The notes below the pieces were generated by a model that was not told the DNA's origin, did not search any database, and saw only the letters and a list, made by a program, of their open reading frames with translations. The translations under genes were made by a program, and so were the position numbers. A stretch of 64,000 nt of DNA from Stenotrophobium rhamnosiphilum (lineage in GTDB: Bacteria > Pseudomonadota > Gammaproteobacteria > Nevskiales > Nevskiaceae). Where the stretch lies: the NCBI RefSeq assembly GCF_003052265.1, contig NZ_QANS01000003.1:310001-374000 (forward strand). The letters are read 5' to 3'. Position 1 is the first letter of the stretch, and each line of letters begins with the position of its first letter. Positions 59,786 through 64,000 of the stretch are shown here, piece after piece.

Positions 59786-60709
59786 ATGCTTCTCAGAATC
59801 GCCACCCGCGAATCCCCGCTTGCCCTGTGGCAGGCCCATCACGTCAAAGCACTGCTCGAAAGCGCGCATCCCGGACTGGAAGTCAGCCTGTTGGCGATGA
59901 CGACCAGCGGCGACCAGATGCTCAGCGCGCCGCTCTCTACTGTGGGCGGCAAAGGCCTGTTCGTTAAAGAACTGGAAACGGCGATGCTCGAAGGGCGCGC
60001 CGATATTGCCGTGCACTCGATGAAAGACGTGCCCGCGCAGCAGCCGCCCGGCCTCGAATTGGCCGTGTTTCTGGAAGGCGAAGATCCGCGCGATGCTTTT
60101 GTCTCCAACACGTATCCAAATCTCGATGCATTGCCGCAAGGCGCTTGCGTCGGCACCTCCAGTTTGCGTCGTCAGGCGCAGCTACGTGCGCTACGACCTG
60201 ATCTGCTGATCAGAGATTTGCGCGGCAATGTCGGTACGCGTCTGCGCAAACTCGACGAGAAACATTACGACGCGATTTTGCTCGCGCATGCGGGCCTTGC
60301 GCGCTTGGGTCTTGGCGAGCGCATTACGCAAAGCCTTGATGCAGAGCGATTCATCCCCGCGATTGGCCAGGGCATCATTGGCATCGAATGCCGCACAGGC
60401 GACGCCGCCACGCACAAGTTGCTCGCGCCGCTGCATCACGATCTTTCTGCAACGCGTTTGCGTTGCGAGCGTGCACTGAACAGTCGTCTTGGCGGCGCGT
60501 GTCAGGTGCCGGTTGCCGGTCATGCCCGCGTTGAAAACGGTCAGTTGCGTTTGCAGGCTTTGGTCGGCGCGCCTGATGGTTCGCGCATCGTGCGTGATCA
60601 AATCGAAGGGCCAGCGGATCAAGCTGAAACCTTGGGTATTACTTTGGCTGAACGCTTGTTGACGATGGGTGCTGCAGACATTCTGCGTAGCATCGGCGTC
60701 GCAGTCTGA
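59786..60709 (+). CDS. hemC: Hydroxymethylbilane synthase
   Basis: 307 residues, normal length. [36 protein letters not shown] and [13 protein letters not shown] match the porphobilinogen deaminase family. The dipyrromethane-carrying cysteine is in RLGGACQVP. It joins four porphobilinogens into hydroxymethylbilane, the substrate of the adjacent HemD. hemC, hemD, hemX and hemY read as one operon. Confidence 0.96.
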   Translation: MLLRIATRESPLALWQAHHVKALLESAHPGLEVSLLAMTTSGDQMLSAPLSTVGGKGLFVKELETAMLEGRADIAVHSMKDVPAQQPPGLELAVFLEGEDPRDAFVSNTYPNLDALPQGACVGTSSLRRQAQLRALRPDLLIRDLRGNVGTRLRKLDEKHYDAILLAHAGLARLGLGERITQSLDAERFIPAIGQGIIGIECRTGDAATHKLLAPLHHDLSATRLRCERALNSRLGGACQVPVAGHARVENGQLRLQALVGAPDGSRIVRDQIEGPADQAETLGITLAERLLTMGAADILRSIGVAV

Positions 60710-60721
60710 TTCGCGAATAAC

Positions 60722-61486
60722 ATGACCATGCCCGACAGCTCGGATTCTCTGCGCAAGCTGCGGGTGCTGGTGACGCGGCCTGCGCATCAGGCCGATAACT
60801 TGTGCCGACTGATTGAAGCGCGTGGCGGCAAAGCCGTGCGTTTGCCGCTGCTGTCGATTGTGCCGGTGCCACAAGCGGGTGCGGCGCGGCGCACTTTGGA
60901 AGGCGCGCGCGATTGGGATTGGTGGATTTTCACCAGCGTTAACGCCGTGCAACACGCGCGCAATTTGAGCGTGGAACCATGGGCGACGAATCTGGCGGCT
61001 GTTGGCGCGGCGACTGCGGCGGCGCTGCAGAATGCAGGGCAATCGGCCACGACTCCTTTAGGTTCGTATTCCAGCGAGGGCTTGTTGGAGCTACCGCAAT
61101 TTCAGCAAGTGAACGGTCAGCGCATTTTGATTGTCACAGGCGAAGACGGCTTGGCGGTGCTGGGCCCGGCCCTGCGTGAACGTGGCGCAAAGGTTGAGTT
61201 AGCTGAGGTTTATCGGCGCGTGGCATTGCCGTATGACGGCGAGCGCATTGGTGAAACCTTGCGAGCGATTGATGCCATCGTCATCACCAGCGGTCAGGCC
61301 TTGGATCATCTCCTGCGGCTAACGCCGGAGCCCATGCGTAAGGCTTTGTTACAAAAGCAACTAGTTGTGCCGGGGCCGCGTATGGTAGAAAAAGCGTCCG
61401 AATTGGGCTTTCGCGCCCTGATCGCGCCAGAAAAGATGTCCGATGCCAGCATTGTTCAATCGCTGGAACAGGCGCAGACCACTTAA
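60722..61486 (+). CDS. hemD: Uroporphyrinogen-III synthase
   Basis: 254 residues, typical two-domain HemD. Weak sequence conservation is normal for this family; LRVLVTRPAHQADNLCRLIEARGG, GARDWDWWIFTSVNAV, and DAIVITSGQALDHLLRL are the recognisable blocks. It cyclises hydroxymethylbilane to uroporphyrinogen III. It starts 12 bases after hemC. Confidence 0.93.
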   Translation: MTMPDSSDSLRKLRVLVTRPAHQADNLCRLIEARGGKAVRLPLLSIVPVPQAGAARRTLEGARDWDWWIFTSVNAVQHARNLSVEPWATNLAAVGAATAAALQNAGQSATTPLGSYSSEGLLELPQFQQVNGQRILIVTGEDGLAVLGPALRERGAKVELAEVYRRVALPYDGERIGETLRAIDAIVITSGQALDHLLRLTPEPMRKALLQKQLVVPGPRMVEKASELGFRALIAPEKMSDASIVQSLEQAQTT

Positions 61487-61504
61487 GTAAGTAATAGAAA
61501 TTAA

Positions 61505-62524
61505 ATGACAGACGATCAAGACACCTCCGCCACTGCCACCCCTCACCGCCGTTACTGGCTGTGGCTGGTTTCGCTGGCCGTGCTGGCCCTCGTGGCCTGG
61601 CAGATTGGTGTGCTGGTTCACATGATTCGCGACAACAACCAGCAGCTCGGTGGTTTGGTTCGTGGCCTCAATGAAGTGGAAGTGCAAAACGCCAAGCTTG
61701 AAGGGCGTCAGTCCGACATCATCGATGCCTCACGCAACAACAGTCTGGAAGTTGCGGCGCTGAACAAACGCTTGGACGAGCAGAGCCAAATCGTTTCACG
61801 CCTGAATGATCAATACGAAGGCGGCCGCACGCGTACGCAGATGGCGGTGGTTGAGCATCTGTTGCTGACGGCCAATGACCGTCTGCTGTTGGAACATGAT
61901 TTGGATGGCGCCGCCACAGCTTTGGAGTTGGCGGACCAACGTCTCGGCGCACTCGGCGAGCCACGTTTGTTTGCAGTGCGTCGCGCGATTAGCGAAGAGC
62001 GTGCTGCGTTACGTGCAGTGCCGCATGTGGATCGCGCTGCCGCTGCGCTCACTTTCTCCAGCTTGATCAGCCGCGTTGCTCGTTTACCGCTGCGGGCACG
62101 AGTGCCCGATCATTTTGAAGCGCGTGTAGAGCATGAAGATGTTGCGCCAGAATCCGGTTGGGCTGCTCGCATGTGGGCCAGCGTGAAAGAAGCGATGACC
62201 GGTGTATTTAATGTGCGCCGTAACAACGGCCCCGCGCCACGCTTGCTGCCTCCAGATCAGGAATCGCTGGTCTATCAGGTGCTGATGATCAAGCTTGAAG
62301 GCGCACGTCTGGCGCTGTTGCGTGGTGATGCCACCAGCTTCCGTGATCTTTGCGATTCCGCAGGTAGCTGGATCAAAGATTATTTCCGTCCAGATGATCC
62401 GGGCGTACTCGCCGCGCAAGCAGAGCTGGAACGTCTGCGACCCTTGCAGCTCAACGCGCCGATTCCTGACATCAGCCGCAGCTTAACTCTGCTGCGTGCG
62501 CAGATGGAGCCGGGCGTCCGATGA
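61505..62524 (+). CDS. hemX: HemX family membrane protein
   Basis: 339 residues. N-terminal transmembrane helix (YWLWLVSLAVLALVAWQIGVLV), then a periplasmic helical/coiled region (NEVEVQNAKLEGRQSDIIDAS) and the HemX C-terminal domain (AVVEHLLLTANDRLLLEHDL). Often annotated uroporphyrinogen-III C-methyltransferase, but it lacks methyltransferase motifs and its biochemical role is unresolved. Its stop overlaps the hemY start (ATGA at 62521-62524). Confidence 0.92.
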   Translation: MTDDQDTSATATPHRRYWLWLVSLAVLALVAWQIGVLVHMIRDNNQQLGGLVRGLNEVEVQNAKLEGRQSDIIDASRNNSLEVAALNKRLDEQSQIVSRLNDQYEGGRTRTQMAVVEHLLLTANDRLLLEHDLDGAATALELADQRLGALGEPRLFAVRRAISEERAALRAVPHVDRAAAALTFSSLISRVARLPLRARVPDHFEARVEHEDVAPESGWAARMWASVKEAMTGVFNVRRNNGPAPRLLPPDQESLVYQVLMIKLEGARLALLRGDATSFRDLCDSAGSWIKDYFRPDDPGVLAAQAELERLRPLQLNAPIPDISRSLTLLRAQMEPGVR

Positions 62525-63714
62525 TTCGTTTTTTCCTGTTGGCCGTGTTGATGCTGGCAGCGGGCGCCGCGGCAGCGTTTTATCTGCGCGCTGAAACTGG
62601 CTATGTGCTGATCAGCTATCGCGATTGGATTATTGAGACCTCGCTGCTCGGTTTGATCCTGAGCGTTTGCGTGGGTTTTATGTCGGTGTATTACGGCCTG
62701 AAGCTAGTGATGACGGGTGTGCGTCTGCCGGCCAGAATGCGCCGCAATGTCAGCCGCCGCCGCGCCAATCGCGCTCGTGATTCATTTGAAAGTGGCTTAC
62801 TGAAACTGCTGGAAGGCAACTGGAAGCTGGCTGAGATTGAGCTGGTCCGTCGCGCTGCTGATCATCACGCGCGTCACCTGAATTATCTCGGCGCCGCACG
62901 CGCCGCACAGCGCATGGGCGCTGGCGATCGTCGCGATCATTACCTCAAGCTCGCCGCGCAAAGCGCGCCAGAGCTGGAGTTCGCCACCATGCTGACGCGG
63001 GCTGAGCTGCAGCGTGAGCGTGGCGAGAATCTGCAAGTGCGTGACACCGCACTTCAATTGCGTGAGCAGGACGCAAAACATCCTTATGCGATTGAGCTGT
63101 TGGCCGAGTCTTATTCCGAGTTGGGTGATTGGGTCGCGCTGCGTGAATTGCTGGCCGACACCGCCAAGCTCAAAGCATTGGCGCCCGCACGTTATAACGA
63201 GCTGATGCTGCAAGCTCTGCGCGAGCTGATGGCGCAGGCGCTGGCCGCTGCTAAGCTCGATCAACTCAAAGCGATTTGGGACGCTGCCGCTGAAGAGTTC
63301 CGCGTCGACCCGGATCTGCGTCGCATCTATGCCCGTGGCTTGGCTCGTCTCAATGCCGACGCCGAGGCACTGGCCCTGATTACCACGACGCTCCGCAAAG
63401 TTTGGGATGGCGAGCTGGTCACCTTATTTGGCGATTTGCACGCCACCGACACCCTGAGCCAGCTGGCCACGATCGAAAGCTGGTTGGGCCAGTACGGTGA
63501 AAAGCCGGAGCTTTTGACCACCGCCGGGCGGGTCTGCCTGCGTAACAAGCTCTGGGGTAAGGCCCGCAGCTATCTGGAGGCCGTGCTGCGGGTGTCGCCG
63601 ACCCCGGTCGCTTATTTAGAACTCGCCAAACTCAGCGCAGAGACGCAGAATAGCGAACAGGCTGTGCAGCTGTATCGCCAAGGCTTGGAGCTGGCATCCA
63701 GCCAAACACATTGA
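62521..63714 (+). CDS. hemY: HemY family TPR membrane protein
   Basis: 397 residues. Two N-terminal membrane helices (FFLLAVLMLAAGAAAAFYL; LLGLILSVCVGFMSVYYGL), the basic motif RRNVSRRRANRARDSFESGLLKLLEGNW region, then helical TPR-like repeats to the end. The family accompanies hemCDX in Gammaproteobacteria; it is distinct from the protoporphyrinogen oxidase also called HemY. Last gene of the haem operon. Confidence 0.92.
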   Translation: MIRFFLLAVLMLAAGAAAAFYLRAETGYVLISYRDWIIETSLLGLILSVCVGFMSVYYGLKLVMTGVRLPARMRRNVSRRRANRARDSFESGLLKLLEGNWKLAEIELVRRAADHHARHLNYLGAARAAQRMGAGDRRDHYLKLAAQSAPELEFATMLTRAELQRERGENLQVRDTALQLREQDAKHPYAIELLAESYSELGDWVALRELLADTAKLKALAPARYNELMLQALRELMAQALAAAKLDQLKAIWDAAAEEFRVDPDLRRIYARGLARLNADAEALALITTTLRKVWDGELVTLFGDLHATDTLSQLATIESWLGQYGEKPELLTTAGRVCLRNKLWGKARSYLEAVLRVSPTPVAYLELAKLSAETQNSEQAVQLYRQGLELASSQTH

Positions 63715-63897
63715 ACGCTTTGTCCTCAGGGCTGTCACTGACAAGCCTGTGGGGTGCCTGTAGTGCTATCTTGCGCGCCGGGTAATCAGTTGACGCAGTA
63801 TCGATTTACAAATTTTTACCTTAAAGATCATCGGATTTACCGATAGAATTTACTTTTAACACCCGCATGAAGCGGGTTATTTGGAACGGAGACTCAG
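63715..63897. other. Intergenic region with a small hairpin
   Basis: No gene. ACCCGC-ATGAA-GCGGGT at 63861-63877 with T-rich sequence before and TATTT after may act as a weak terminator or as a leader hairpin of the next gene. Confidence 0.35.
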
Positions 63898-64000
63898 ATG
63901 CTGCGAAATATGCAATTGGTCCGGAGCGTTGGTATCAGCGCAGCTCTGGCACTAACCGTTTTTATGGCGGGTTGTGGTGGTGGGGACGGAGCATCGAACG
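63898..64000 (+). CDS. Putative lipoprotein, N-terminal fragment
   Basis: An ATG at 63898 with GGAACGGAG upstream opens a frame that runs off the window. The first ~34 residues are MLRNMQLVRSVGISAAL, a hydrophobic stretch, then the lipobox FMAGC followed by a glycine-rich GGGDGAS. This is the signal of an exported lipoprotein. The mature part is outside the window. Confidence 0.65.
   Translation, partial: MLRNMQLVRSVGISAALALTVFMAGCGGGDGASN

Noticed and set aside
63750-63775. Possible sigma-54 promoter (GGTGCCTGTAGTGC) before the last lipoprotein
   Set aside because: Spacing fits, but the CACG block is missing and TTGC is GTGC; too far from consensus.

Overview
The window reads as chromosome of a free-living, aerobic Gammaproteobacterium, most likely near the Xanthomonadales/Nevskiales. 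This is inferred from gene order: argH next to algZ-algR-hemC-hemD-hemX-hemY, divergent speE/speA, comM-ubiK-glnK-amtB, many palindromic repeats with GTAG ends, and many lipid-related and TonB-linked envelope genes. Coding density is high. I see no prophage, insertion sequence, CRISPR array or rRNA.

Layout. 0-4.5 kb: end of a DOPA dioxygenase gene, a MocR-type regulator with an inverted-repeat operator, a DUF2970 protein, a methyltransferase, a toxin-antitoxin pair, tRNA-Arg(CCG) and a cytochrome c5-like protein. 4.6-13.5 kb: a nitrogen-related block with two tandem outer-membrane porins, comM, ubiK and a doubled glnK-amtB cassette. A sigma-54 promoter sits before the first porin (perfect consensus) and another before glnK. 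13.5-26.5 kb: CDGSH protein, polyamine genes speE/speA, a lone class III-type PHA synthase flanked by long palindromes, an ABC exporter, YceI, a stress-type csbD/DUF1328/BON cluster and an acetyl-CoA hydrolase family protein. 26.6-34 kb: arylsulfatase lipoprotein, TonB-dependent receptor, sterol desaturase-like hydroxylase with a FadR-type regulator, and a wax ester synthase/DGAT.

34-54 kb is the most unusual part. It is a long run of minus-strand genes for exported or membrane proteins. One set is DUF1329, DUF1302, an MMPL/RND transporter, a YCF48-like protein, a lipoprotein cytochrome c and a Tat-exported lactone-oxidase-type flavoprotein. A second set is an AraC regulator, two tandem M19-dipeptidase-like lipoproteins with an extra N-terminal domain, a DUF6351 lipoprotein and a polytopic protein resembling fenitrothion hydrolase. 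Together they look like an envelope system for taking up and hydrolysing or oxidising a hydrophobic compound; the substrate cannot be read from the sequence. 54-64 kb: a coupled pair of unknown helical proteins, an 840-bp non-coding stretch holding a 290-bp inverted repeat, argH, the AlgZ/AlgR two-component system, hemCDXY and the start of a lipoprotein gene.

At least five families of short palindromic repeats lie between genes. Two copies of one family supply the stop codon of the neighbouring gene.
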